Assembly: GCF_032854445.1 (NCBI RefSeq)
Contig: NC_088303.1
Span: 5,091,501 to 5,155,500, forward strand
Source: Liolophura sinensis
Taxonomy: Eukaryota > Mollusca > Polyplacophora > Chitonida > Chitonidae
Direction: 5' to 3'
DNA: 64,000 bases
The notes under the pieces are model-generated. The model searched no databases. It was not told the DNA's origin and saw only the letters and a program-made list of their open reading frames with translations. Positions within the stretch are counted from its first letter, which is position 1. Every line of letters starts with the position of its first letter. Shown here in pieces: positions 1-12,800 of this stretch. The position numbers were made by a program, and so were the translations under genes.

Positions 1-790
1 GTGGAATTCTTTTTCGCGGTAAATTATTGACCGCAAAGTGCACGAAAATTAGTTTTACGTGAAAATAAGTACTTCACAGTATTCCACATTATTCATACCA
101 ATGTTGTTTGTGTCACTTGCCTAACGTTCAGTGTTTCACTGTTGACATTTGAGTGGTTGACAATACTGGGTTGGGCATTTGTGCTGTCCAGCATTCATCA
201 GCCACTTACATGAACATGGTGTGCATATCTGTATATCACCCTGTGGGAAAGTGTATCATTAACTTACCAAATGTTGGTGGTTTAACCCAGGCACTCTGGT
301 TTCCTCCATCTTCAACTGAGTTATCAAAGGAAAAGAGAAAAAATCTTGAGCGTAGCAAAAATTCTCAAATAGATAAATACATATGGTTAGGGTAAAAGAC
401 TTAAGACCAGTTCATGCTCTTGTATGTTTTCATGGTCATAAACAAATTATGATTTAATGAATGTTTATCTCATAATACCACCTCAGCAATATTTCAGCTG
501 TATCACAGTGACAAACAAAGCATGACAACATGCTGTACATCATAATTATCTTATATCACCTGCTACAAAACCAGTAACATTGTGTGTCATCAGTTGTAGT
601 CATTGCTGTCCACAATACCAGGAGTCATTTTTTTTCTTCTGCTTTTGGAGGGGAGATAATTTGGGTGAAATTAGGTCTGCTTTCACGTAAGAAGAATAGA
701 TGAAATACCTAGCTGAATAGATGAAATGCCTAGCTGTTGATGTTGGTTTTTAAGAAGTTAGAGAAGGTTTGCTGTTTGGTTGTTTTCTAG
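1..790. other. TRAPPC8 intron, upstream part
   Basis: No exon recognised. Bases 1-83 resemble the right end of the TIR element at 38968-39916 (see that entry). A 21-bp unit is directly duplicated at 694-714 and 715-735. Confidence 0.6.
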
Positions 791-897
791 TTGACATCGA
801 GGAAGGGGATTCACAGGTCAATCTTCAGTGTGAGGAAGTGGCTGGGAGGCACCAAGCCTACAGGAGGAGCGACAACCAATCAGAATACCACAGTTGT
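791..897 (+). CDS. TRAPPC8: TRAPPC8 exon 1 of window
   Basis: Follows a tttctag acceptor and ends at gtaagc, phase 2. Encodes RKGIHRSIFSVRKWLGG, matching the basic stretch just before the first helical repeats of TRAPPC8. It opens in phase 0, so the preceding exon lies left of the window. Confidence 0.8.
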
Positions 898-3800
898 GTA
901 AGCAGAAACACCCTTGTCAAATTAGCTTTCTAGTTAAGAAATAATCATCTGCTCTAACGCATAAATGTGGACGAGTGGAAATATTAGAACTTGGATGCCT
1001 GTGAGGTATTTGTTAACTTAACCGGTTGGAACTGTTTCCTGTTTCAGCTACACAGTGGAGGCCCCTGAGCTACAGATGAGGAGGCTAGGAGACTTGGCCT
1101 TCCTCTTCCAGATGTACGAGTTTTCCTACCAGACGTACCACACAGCCAAACGAGACTTCAACAATGACCACGCCTGGCTACATTATGCTGGGGCTCTGGT
1201 CAGTCCCATGACTGTGTCAGCTTTGTATCATACTGTAGTTCTTCTTTCTTTTCATTCGTGTAATGTGTGTACAATTCGTTTCATGAAAATCTTTTGTAAA
1301 TGCCATAAAATTTTGTCCAGAACTAAGTTTTGTCAAGAAACACTCCATATGGGCCAAAAAACTACTGACTTAAGCAGATTACTGGACTTTTTGTGTTTTG
1401 TGACATTGGCCCTGCTCTGGTTCACACAGCTAGGCAGAGCTAAATTATAATCATCTTTAATTGTTCATCTCATCTGAGCAGCTTTCAGTAGATCAACTGA
1501 TTAGTTTCACGTAATACACAAGTAGTGTCACTCTGAAAGACAAAAGCTTCATTTTAACTCAGTATTTCAACATTTTATTATGCCATCAACAGGAGTGGGC
1601 AGTAATGACATATATATAAGGCCAGTAAGTGTAGGCCTAACATATCTGAATGCACATTTATCGGTAAAATCAATATGTATCTGTAGTGTACTTGTGTAGC
1701 TTTTCTGTGATCTTATGTATACCGTACTACACACGTACTCTACACCTGTGTTTTGATTTTACTGATAAATTAGTATTTAGAGATGCACGGCCTGCACTTT
1801 CTCGACAAAACCTTGAGTGTTCTCGAGTCAAACACTTCAAGAAGTGAAGGTTGTATTAGGTAAAAAACTAACGAAGTTTTGTGAAACCAGGCCCAGAAAT
1901 ACAGTCAAAATCAGAGAAATCCAAAGGTGCCGACAAGTTTACATCATGTTTGGGGAATCTAATTATGGATGCTATGTCCATGTACAGCAGAGCTCATGAA
2001 CTGTGATAACCTAATAAGGAATTGTTCAGAGACCAGCATCACGAATTTTAGCAAACTATATTACCATTTTAATGTGATAAATTACACCTTGGTGAAGTGA
2101 ATATTTTCTGAGCGGTTACATTTTGGACTCTAGAGAAAAATTATATTCTGTAAATTTAATTTGATTAGCACTTATTTCAAATTAAAAAATGCATGCCTTT
2201 TGTACCTAATTTATCAAATTGTAGTTTGGTAGCCATACTGCCAAATCTGTGTTTCCTTAGACTCTGTGGTATTGCCCCTTTATGAAAATGTTCATCATAC
2301 CCTTGCACCTGTAGGCCTGTGTGGAATTTCTGGATTGTGCATATGGAGGATGGAGTTAATACATTCATTGATGTACAGGTTTTTGTGTTGACCTTCAAGC
2401 AGGCATTTGTTGCCCAAATCAGTCAAACGAATCTGTCCTCTTACATATTCTAAGGGAGATTACTCTGGAATAATTGTGATGAAGTGTGTTGCCAGATATA
2501 TACTATCCAAATGGTGCTGTGAAACTCACACAAGAGTGAATTTATAGGGATATTGATTAATGAAAGAGGAAGTTCTGGAGTTAGATGAAAAACCACTTCC
2601 ATCACTGGAAACAGCTTTCCCAGTCATATAGTGCAGCCTACTCAATCTTCATTAGGCATGAATCAATAGCCAATCATTTTAATGCACTAATTATTCTGTG
2701 GGCTAATTGTGAATCACATTTAGCTGGTATTGGGGCAGTGTACATGTGACAAGCTGAAGCTGTTGTGTGCTTGTGTTGGTACAGGAGATGGCATGCCTGG
2801 CGATCTTCATGCAGGGCATGTTCAGTCAGAAGCAGTATCCTCATCACTACATGGAGTCAGCCATAACAACATACCTCACCTCCTGCAAGTAAGCAAGTGT
2901 TCCCATTCTGAGATTGGCTTGTTCAGAGCAGGATGGCCCATTTTAAAAGTAGAGTGCAGAATAGCACTATTTTTCTACTTCACCCTTCCATTTGAACAGC
3001 TGGATGGGTAGTTGGCTAACTCTAGTGCTAACACCAGTCTTGTGATTTCTTTTATTGGGGGAGGGGGGAGGGGGGAGGAGGAAAGATGGGTGTGGGGGGG
3101 CATGTTATACTACAACCTGCGACTTTTGTCTGGTATATGAATATATCATAATGTATATAGCGGCCAGTCTGTGGTTTGCTTACAGTACCATTACCAATTA
3201 AACTGCGAGTTTAAACATAGGTTCTTCAGTCTGGCTGTGTGTGAGACCTGCTTTAGGGTACTCTAATACACCCATAAGCTGTCACATAGGTGTGTGTGGA
3301 TTGCTCTAGAGTATTGTCCAGTATTATTCATGAGCAAATAAATATACTTTGTGGCCAGAGCATAAGCTGAAGAAATCATACTATTAATCGAGGCCAGCTT
3401 TGAATTTGGGGCTACGGAAATTTGTTGAGTATTTTTATTGTTTACACTTTGTATGTGTTAATAGGTTTCTTGTAATTTCATCATGATTTAATTAATTATC
3501 TATAATCTTGGTTTCGTGATGTATGTTGATTTCAGAAACTTCAAGCACTTGCCATGACATGTGGTTGTGTAGGATTTTACTTGTTACTCAAAAAGTGCTG
3601 TAAACCTTTCCTTCAGGAACCCAACGCTGGCCACACGTGCTACTCTGGTGAGCTCTGAGTGCCTGAAGAGTCGCGGCATGTACTGTGAAGCAGCCATGCA
3701 ATTTATCAAGATGACCAGCGAGGTAAGTATTGGCTGGCCATGTATACATACGATTCATGTTTCATCTGTACTGAAGGACAATGTCAGGTACACTAGTTCT

Positions 3801-6800
3801 TTTGTATATTTTCATGTTATTCAGTATATACTATTTGTGAAAGTTGCTGGAAAACTATTTTCATTTCTTCCCGCCATAATGCTGGGTGGCGTCATATACA
3901 TGTAAGTGAAATATTCTTGAGTACAGTGTAACACATCAATCAGATAAATACATAAATAAAAACCTGTTTCACCTTTGAATGTTCATCTTTAGATCTTAAA
4001 ATAGATGGCCCATTTTTGTATGTGACCTACATGTTTGTGTGTTTTGTGTGCAGGATTCTGACTTGAGTGCCCTCCTGTTCGAACAGATGGCCCATTTTTG
4101 TATGTGACCTACATGGTTGTGTGTTTTTGTGTGCAGGATTCTGACTTGAGTGCCCTCCTGTTTGAACAGATGGCCCATTTTTGTATGTGACCTACACATT
4201 TGTGTGTTTTTGTGTGCAGGATTCTGACTTGAGTGCCCTCCTGTTTGAACAGATGGCCCATTTTTGTATGGGACCTACATGTTTGTGTGTTTTTGTGTGC
4301 AGGATTCTGACTTGAGTGCCCTCCTGTTTGAACAGATGGCCCATTTTTGTATGGGACCTACATGTTTGTGTGTTTTTGTGTGCAGGATTCTGACTTGAGT
4401 GCCCTCCTGTTAAAGCAGGCGACCCACTTTTGTATGTGACCTACATGTTTGTGTGTTTTGTGTGCAGGACTGACTTGAGTGCCTTCCTGTTAAAGCAGGC
4501 GACCCACTTTTGTGTGTGACTACACAATTGTGTGTTTAGAAATAGTACAAAGAAATAGTTTTCTTTGTGCAGGACTCTGACTTGAGGAGTGCCCTCCTGT
4601 TAGAACAAGCAGCCCACTGTTTTATGAACATGAAGCCGCCCATGGTGAGGAAGTATGCATTCCACATGATTCTTGCTGGTCACAGGTTCAGCAAGTCAGG
4701 CCAGGTAAGACAGGTTTCTATAACCACTGCACATTGTTTATTCAGGTACAAACAGTGTAGTGTACCATTTCCTGGGCAATGCCGACCCAGGAACCCAAGC
4801 TGAATGGCCATTGTTCTGCCTTGTAATGCACAAGTACTATGTCAGTAATGTTACCCATAAGTAGTCATTGAGTGAAAATAAGTGAAATATTCTAGAGTAT
4901 GGCATAAAACACCAATCAAATAAATAAATCTAATAATATGTGTGTGGTGTGTGTTGTAGAGAAAGCATGCCCTCAGGTCGTACTCCCAGGCATTACAAGT
5001 GTACAAGGGAAAGAACTGGTGCCTGGCTGAGGTGAGGCTTTCACTTTTGGCTGATTGGTCATGTAGTGCTGCCCATGAGGTTCCCGACTCTGAAGTCACT
5101 GGCTCAAAACCATGAGTGGTCTATTTTCAACACAAATCTTAAAGTTGTGAAGTATATGAAATATTCTTGTAAACCAAAAATAACTGAATGGATGAGTAAA
5201 AATATAGAATTGCATAAAAGGATCACTAACATGTAAATATGGGAATAAATAAAGGTGTTAATATGAATATGGGAGTAAATAAACACGTTTGTATTATTAT
5301 GGGGAATGTGCAGTACTTTGAGAAACAAAGTCAGTCTTGAGGCAGTATTAGCAATGTTCTTCTATGTTGAGGGGGTGGAAAAAGGCCTAGATAATGAAGT
5401 CTGAAGTCATTAGTGCTACCCCTCTTTACCTTGACTTAGGATCACATCAACTTCACTCTGGGCCGGCAGCTGTTCAACCTGAAACAGTTAGAGAATGCAG
5501 TGGCTGCCTTCAAGCACTTGTTGTCCCCGGACAGCAAGCAGACTGGGCCTCAGCAGAGTGCTTTTCTAAGGGAATATCTATTTGTGTACAAGGTAGGTCA
5601 GCAGTGGACTTACTGGTGATAGTAAGTCAGGAGACTGATCATAAAGTAAGTCAGTAGAGTGTCTGTAAGATAAGTCAGCTTAGCATCTGTTTATAAAGAT
5701 AGTCAAGAGAGTGTTTATTTGTAAACGCTTCGCGGCCTAGTGGTGAGCGCATCACAATAACCCAACAGCATCTCACCAATACTGTTGTGGTGAGTTCAAG
5801 TCCAGCCCATTCTGTCCACTTCTACAGCCATAAGTGGGCATGGCTGACAGCAGTCTGTTTTTTCGTCCCCCCACGGGCGCTGCCCAGTTTCCTCCTACTA
5901 TAATGCTGACCCCCCAACATGTAAAAGAAATATTCTTGAATACAGCATAAAACACCAATCAGATAAAGAGATAAATTTATGAAGTAAACCAACCAAGTGT
6001 CTGTAAGACAGACCATTGGGGTGTCTGTTCATAAAATAAGTCAGCAGAGTGTCTAAGATACATGTACATGTAGTGAAGTTGAAGAGAATATTTGTGTATG
6101 AAGTAAGTCAGCAGTGTCCTCTTACTGAGTCATTAAGTGGTGCTTCCATAAAATAAGTCAGCAAATAATTCATATGAGTGTCTACTCGCTTCTTGGTACA
6201 CCTTGTCTTAATGTTTACAGGTGTGTGTATGTGTATATACTGTATATATGTGTGAGTCATGTCTTGTTTTTGTCTTTGTCAATTCTTTAGCAATTACTGA
6301 GTCAGAACCTGGGTGAGAACAGTTTGTTTACCTGTCCTTTACCTGAGCTACCCTTACCTGTAGTAGATAGCAACTTTACTAAAGTCCTTGTTTGTCGACC
6401 ACCTGCTGTCAAATATGGTAAGTAAATTTGCTGAATCAGGTACAATAATTCATCCAGCTGATTTACAGTGGAGTCTTCAAAAAATATGTTGACAAGTAAC
6501 GTGAAACTTTAAAAAAATGTAAGAATGTTTTGATATAAATGTATCTTTGCATCTGGCATATTTTAAACTACATGCTGCTTTCTCCCAAGGTATTAGAACA
6601 TCAGGTGGTAGTATCACCTAATCAAATGTTACCTGTATAGGAATGAGGCGATAAATGAATAGGTGCAACTTGTATATGTTGAAGGTGAGTAATACTCTGT
6701 GCTTTATTTGTTAAGGTAACAAAGCTCCAGCGAGTAGCGTGTATTTTGACTATGATGCTAGTGATACTTCCCAGTGGATGGAGCTTGAGGAGGCAGCTGT

Positions 6801-9800
6801 GACAGCTGCTAATCAGGGCTCACTTCCCATCACATTCAGACCTACTACCCAGTGTTTTACCCAGAAAACAGACAACAAATACAGCCCTATTGGATATGTA
6901 GGAGGTTAGTTGAACTGACTTTTTTTTTTTAACATACCGTAATTTGTTGAACTGTTTGACCAGCAGGCCTCAAGCCACATCTGTGTGCCAGACTGTGAAA
7001 TTTGCTGCTTTTACTTCAAATGACCAAAACTTAAAATGGTGCAGCAGTGGTGGGTTGGTGATTGTTTTCTCCCCTCACACTATGGCAAGACAAACTTCGC
7101 CACGGGAATGCAGTGCACATGAATTAAAATGAAGAAAGTATCAAGCCACAGTTGTTGACAAACCTATAAATTCCGAAACTGTCTCAGAGCATGGTCTCGT
7201 CAAACTTGCAATCTAACGACCGCTTTTCCAGCTGTCAGTTACACTGTATCAATGAATGCATTGTACGGGGAACAGTGTCGTCTGTTCAAGTCCCATAAAT
7301 AAATGTAACAAATCAGCATGCAAATGTATTTCAGTGATAAGGACCTGACTGGCAAGTATCTGTCAATAAGCTCCCATAAAAGACAGGGGGAAATTTTCCA
7401 AGCCTCACACAAGTGGTATTTTGTCATCCCATTTTTGAAGTGGTGTGTGTTCCTGCCGTTTCATTTTGGAAACCATGAGTTATCCACGTAAACATTCTCG
7501 GGACAAGGTTTCCTAAACTAACACATGTTCAAACTTGATCCTTGCATTATTGTAAGAGCTGATTGCCATGTCTGTACATCAGTACATTTGCACTGAGCCC
7601 ATATATGTAGACGAGAAGACATTCCTGGCTTGATGAAATGGCCATCATAAACTGATCATGTATGGATTGTACATTGTGCTTGGATGCCCATTACCAGCTT
7701 AATATTGCAACAATTGTAAACATTGTGTTAATGCAAGGCTAAATCTATTCCTATTCACATTTTTGGGGAATTCACTGTGTCAGTCTAACAGTTAACTGAC
7801 AGCTTACAGAATTCAACATTGACATTTGATGAACGTATTTTCATTGAAACGCCCCTTGGAAAAGTTAACACAATTGTGAAATCTCCCGCCAAGTCTAGAC
7901 TAGCAGATGGAGGCTCAAAATTTTATATACCGTCACATGCCTAGTGAAGAGCTAGTGGATTTTAAGTTGGACTTTTGGGTTTGATTTTGTTACTATACCA
8001 TTTCAGTAAAGCCATCATGAATTCATATGCTGGTATAGGTGTGTTGCAAAGATATTCACAACACTTCCATGTAATCTTTTTACCACGGGTAGAATTCAAA
8101 ACAATCACCAAAACACGTGGTCATTTCGGGTCTTTGCTGTAGTTGACTGGTCCTACAAACAATGTTGGAATGTTAAAGGCTATACCCAGAGCTGGGTGAA
8201 GTTGCGATTTGCATATGAGTACAACTCGGCTGTTTATATTTGAATACTCTGTCAGTTTTAGATTGACCCTTTACTTCCAAAATTTCCCCACAAAGAATGG
8301 TATTGTTAGATCCTGAATGCCTCCATTTTTAAGGTTCGAAGACGTATCTATGTTTTGATGCAAACAAAGTGGGTGAAAATAGATTTTCGTACAAGAAGAA
8401 ACATTTATGCTGAGTTGAAATTCTGTATTTGAAGGCAGAGAAGCACAGTGGCTCGTTTTTAACAATGCAGTGTTCAACCTACTAAAAAAAGTTGGACTTG
8501 AGTTGGACCGATTATGGCGAGTTGATCGGATTACAGCTAACAGACAGCTAATTTCACCTCACGTGGCATCAGCTCACGCAGTGTCAAGAACCACCATGGG
8601 CTTTGTAGAAATTTAGTGTCTCACTAAATTTTTGTTGTACTTGCACATGTGTTGTTGGTTTTCTGCACATTCTCTTTCAGATGAGCTTATATAATAAATT
8701 AAATTGTGTAATAGGCTGTTAAACAGTTTTGCATCAGTCATTGCCCATAGTGAACAATGATAGTTCACAAAAGAGAATGTGGCTCAGGAAATCACCTCAG
8801 CAAAGGGGCCTACATTTTGGCCTGACGTGTTGACTCAGACTGACCTCTCAAAGCCTACGCCACCCCTTCACTGGCGAGCGTGTATCCATGTACATGGCCA
8901 GTTGACACATGCCGATTTTTTATATTGTTTGTAGTCGTATAGGTGAGAGCCATCAACCACCCACAGTACACTATTCAACTTCTCTGATCAGATTCCCCTA
9001 CAGGCCCTGACCCTGTTTTCTCAACTTTCCAGCTTCTCAGCTGGTTGGAAAGGTCAACAAATTGTGATAGTCTATAGTCTTCTTTAAAGTTATGCTGATC
9101 TTAGTTGTGGATTTAAATGTTTAATCTCCTTCATAGGGTCCCTTGCTGTCTTGCATAGTTAAATCACTGGTGTCTGTCACCAACCGGTGGATGGCCGTCA
9201 GTTTTCCCTGCTCAGTTTCCACTCCAATAATGGTGGCCACCATTGTATAAGTTAAATATTCTTGAGTACAGTGTAAAGCACCAAACAAATAAATAAATAA
9301 AGTAAAGCGGTTGCTTGCTGTGACTATCAGGCCGATGACTAATGTTTAGCTGGAGGTTTAAGTCCGGAAGTTTGTCAGGGACGTGCTGATGGGTGATGGT
9401 TTACTCCAGACATGCCACTTTTGTCCATCCATAAAACTGATCACCATTATATAAAGTTAAAAATTCCAAAGTTAAATAACAATAAAAAAAAAAACATTTT
9501 CATCTTATATCTTGTGAAAATTTTGAAAGTGAGTGAGTTGCTGACCTGACATTCAAATATTCCATTACCATCCTTGATCTCCCAAACTACTGAAGTAGAT
9601 TTTGTCACACATCAAGAAAATTCTCACATTACATTTCCGTCAGCTTGACGGTCAACCTTCAGTCAACTTTTTGGGGCCAGTTTCCGTTTATACTTTTCAT
9701 ATGAAGTTTGAATTGTTGCTATTTCTTTTCTTTTTCTTTCCAGAGCCCATCACAATAGAAATCCATCTTCAGAATCCACTCAAGATAACTCTGGTGCTCA

Positions 9801-12800
9801 GTGATATCCTGTTGCTATGGAGTTTTGCACCTTCAATGTCAGGAGAGTTCTTTGGTCAGGATAAACCACAGGTTATCACCAATGAAATAGAGTGTGTCAA
9901 GGTAAGCTGAATGGTCAGATGATACCTGCCATTTGTTCATAATTGAGCAGGTTTAGTTTGGTTTCTCCCATCTGTTCACATAAGCTCTGTTGTCATCTCA
10001 AATGAAGGAAATATATGTCGTGTTTACATATGTTTATACAAGTTAGCTCACTGAAAACTTCAGGAAACACTGGTTTAAATTATCTAGAGTTTGCTGTCAA
10101 TTGAAATTGTGGCCACATCAGCATACATGCTTACTTGTTCAGCTTAGAAATAAGATAGAAGCATAGTAAACACTGTCTAGCATAGTAGACACAATCCAGC
10201 ATAGTGGACACAATCCAGCATAGTAGGCACAATCCAGCATAGAAGGCACAATCCAGCATAGTAGGCACAATCCAGCATAGTGGACACTGTCCAGCATAGT
10301 AGGCACAATCAAGTGTAGTAGGCACAATCCAGCATAGTAGACACAGTCCAGCATAGTATGCACAATCCAGTGTAGCAGGCACAATCCAGCATAGTAGACA
10401 CTGTCCACAATCCAGCATAGTAGACACAGTCCAGCATAGTAAACACAGTCCAGCATACTGTATTTCACCTGAAGTGTATCATTTTTCAGATGACACATTT
10501 GGCCCTTTTTTGATTGATTCCTTCATCTTATAGGGCCACTTTGTGAAGATCTTACCAGAAAAACCTAAATGTTGGCATCTAAAATATTTTACAACCTACA
10601 TTTGCTGTTGAATGTGCAGCATACAGTACAGTCAGGCTAAAAGTCAAAACCAGGCAGGAGATTAGCGCGTTCCTAGAGGTCTTGTAGAGAGTTTGTAGAG
10701 CGTCTGTAGAGTGAGCGATACATGTTTTGTGACTGATAACACACATGGCTGAGCCTTGTTATGAGTACATGCTGACTGTGGAAAGTTGACAGCGGAAAAT
10801 CTAGTTGTTTGTAAGAATGATTTAAAAGGCTTTTGAAGGGCTAATGCAATACAAGAAACAGAAGTAAAATATCTGATATTTGTGTTTTGATCACAAAGTG
10901 GTAATGATTTACGAGTGGGTCCATGCGAGATACGTAATGGATCACCATGACCGCTAAAACTAGCTCATTCTTCGTCTCCCATAAAAAACAGTTAAAAAGT
11001 GGACAAATATATTTCATTTTCGTCCAAAAATCCTGCGTGCCTCCTACACAGCTCAGTAGAGGATCAGTAGAGCATTAATCAGTACCTTGTAGCGTGCTAC
11101 GAGCAGTAAATAATTGACTTTTAGCCTGAGCTGTACTGTACTGTACTGTACTTGACACTGTCTAACATACTTGACACTTCCCACCATACTTGGCACAGTC
11201 CAGCTTACTTGACACTTTCAAGCTTACTTGGCAATCTGCCATATTTGACAGGGTCCAGTGTACTTGGCACAGTCCAGCATACTTGACACTGTCCAGCTTA
11301 CTTAACAGCATAAGGCTGGTTGAGGGAACTAAATACTTCTTTGAGACAGCTCTTCGTGTTTGACCAGTGAGGTTGCATGTTCAAATCCAGCTCTTTCTGA
11401 TTAGTGTGCATATTTTAATATGCAAGGAGGTTTGTTAGGTTTCTGGTAAAAGATGGTGGTTTCCTGCACCTTTATAGTTCGCTTCATCCATAAACCTGTC
11501 TACAGGTACAAATGTAACAAATTCTTGAGTTAAGAGTTAAGCTCCTGATAGATAAATAGTAGACACATTTCTTAACCAAAAAGGTTGAATCTGTCTGAGA
11601 TTGTGTATCACTGAAAATGCGAGTCACTAGTGTGACATTTAAGGTCGATATTTAGCAGAATATGGCCGGTGAATATGGTTACCTGTCTGTAATTGCAAAC
11701 CAATTGATATCGTTACACTAATTTAAAATAAATACCTGTTGCAGAACAAAATTTCTGACGAGATCATCACCACACAAGTCATTCCAGAGGTTATCTTACA
11801 GGGCAATGAATACAAATCTGTGAGTCTTGTTATGGTTTAATTATATATAATTTCCAGACTGTTCTTAACTGCCTTGGCAATTGCATTGTCCTAACATATA
11901 TGGAGGACACTTACAATCAGGACACCTCGCAGGTTGAGAGTAGATAGTATATGAACACTTTCCAGTTTCCATTTGTCGATAGTCTTCGGACAGTTGTAAT
12001 GACATGAAATAGAGCTTATAATCTGTTGAAATTGGAATGGATGTACCGCTAAAAGCAACTTATCAAAAGTATGCTTGAGTTTCCGTCAAATCAAACTATT
12101 TTGTCTTTTTGTCCACACATTGTCCTACCACAATATACATATAGGTTATTCAAGCATGTATATCTGAGATATGTTTCATTCTTCCCAGCTTAGCTTTCAG
12201 AAATACAGATCTGTACTCTTCCATTCACTAACCTGGAACTCGGTCTTTTGGAGTATGCTGTCCTCAACATGTGAAAGCTGTATGCTACAAAAACATGTTT
12301 CCTTTAATCCTACAATGATTCTGACTTGACACATCACCTATGTGATATTTTACTATTCTTTCATGAATAGTAAAAACCATAACATAATAACAAGCCAAAC
12401 GTCTGTAACCGCAATTTTGGATTTGAGTCAACCACCCTCGGCCTCACCTGGAAAAAGATAAACCTGCGGATCGTTCAGATTGAAACCAAGATCATGTATG
12501 CCATTAAAAGGGCAATAGACAACTTGATTGTAAGTCTTAACTTTGGTTGGTGTTTAATAAAGAGGAGAAGGAACTATATGCAACAATTGTGAAAATAGAT
12601 TGTCCTGATTTTGGGAAGAGCACCATAATGCGTCGTAATGCATTTGTGTTTATTACAACCTTACGGCTTTTATTATTCCGGCATGATGTGATGATATGAA
12701 TACAGAATTATTTTAAAATCTTGGGAAACCAGTATTTCGTCATGTACAGCTGTGACACGTGGACGACAGCGACGGACTGTTCCAGGTTAATGAATGTAAG

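Larger units (their letters stand above)
6905..9743 (+). other. TRAPPC8 intron 9 (2.8 kb)
   Basis: The longest intron of the gene in this window. The first 1.8 kb shows no recognised feature; the last kilobase holds a dispersed repeat (8691-9090) and two decayed SINEs. Confidence 0.6.

Noticed and set aside
10131-10498. Cys/Leu-rich minus-strand frames
   Set aside because: 19-bp minisatellite; no conservation or gene context.
12381-12540. Extra TRAPPC8 exon between exons 11 and 12
   Set aside because: Exons 11 and 12 join in phase with continuous family sequence; no acceptor-donor pair here keeps the frame or adds conserved residues.
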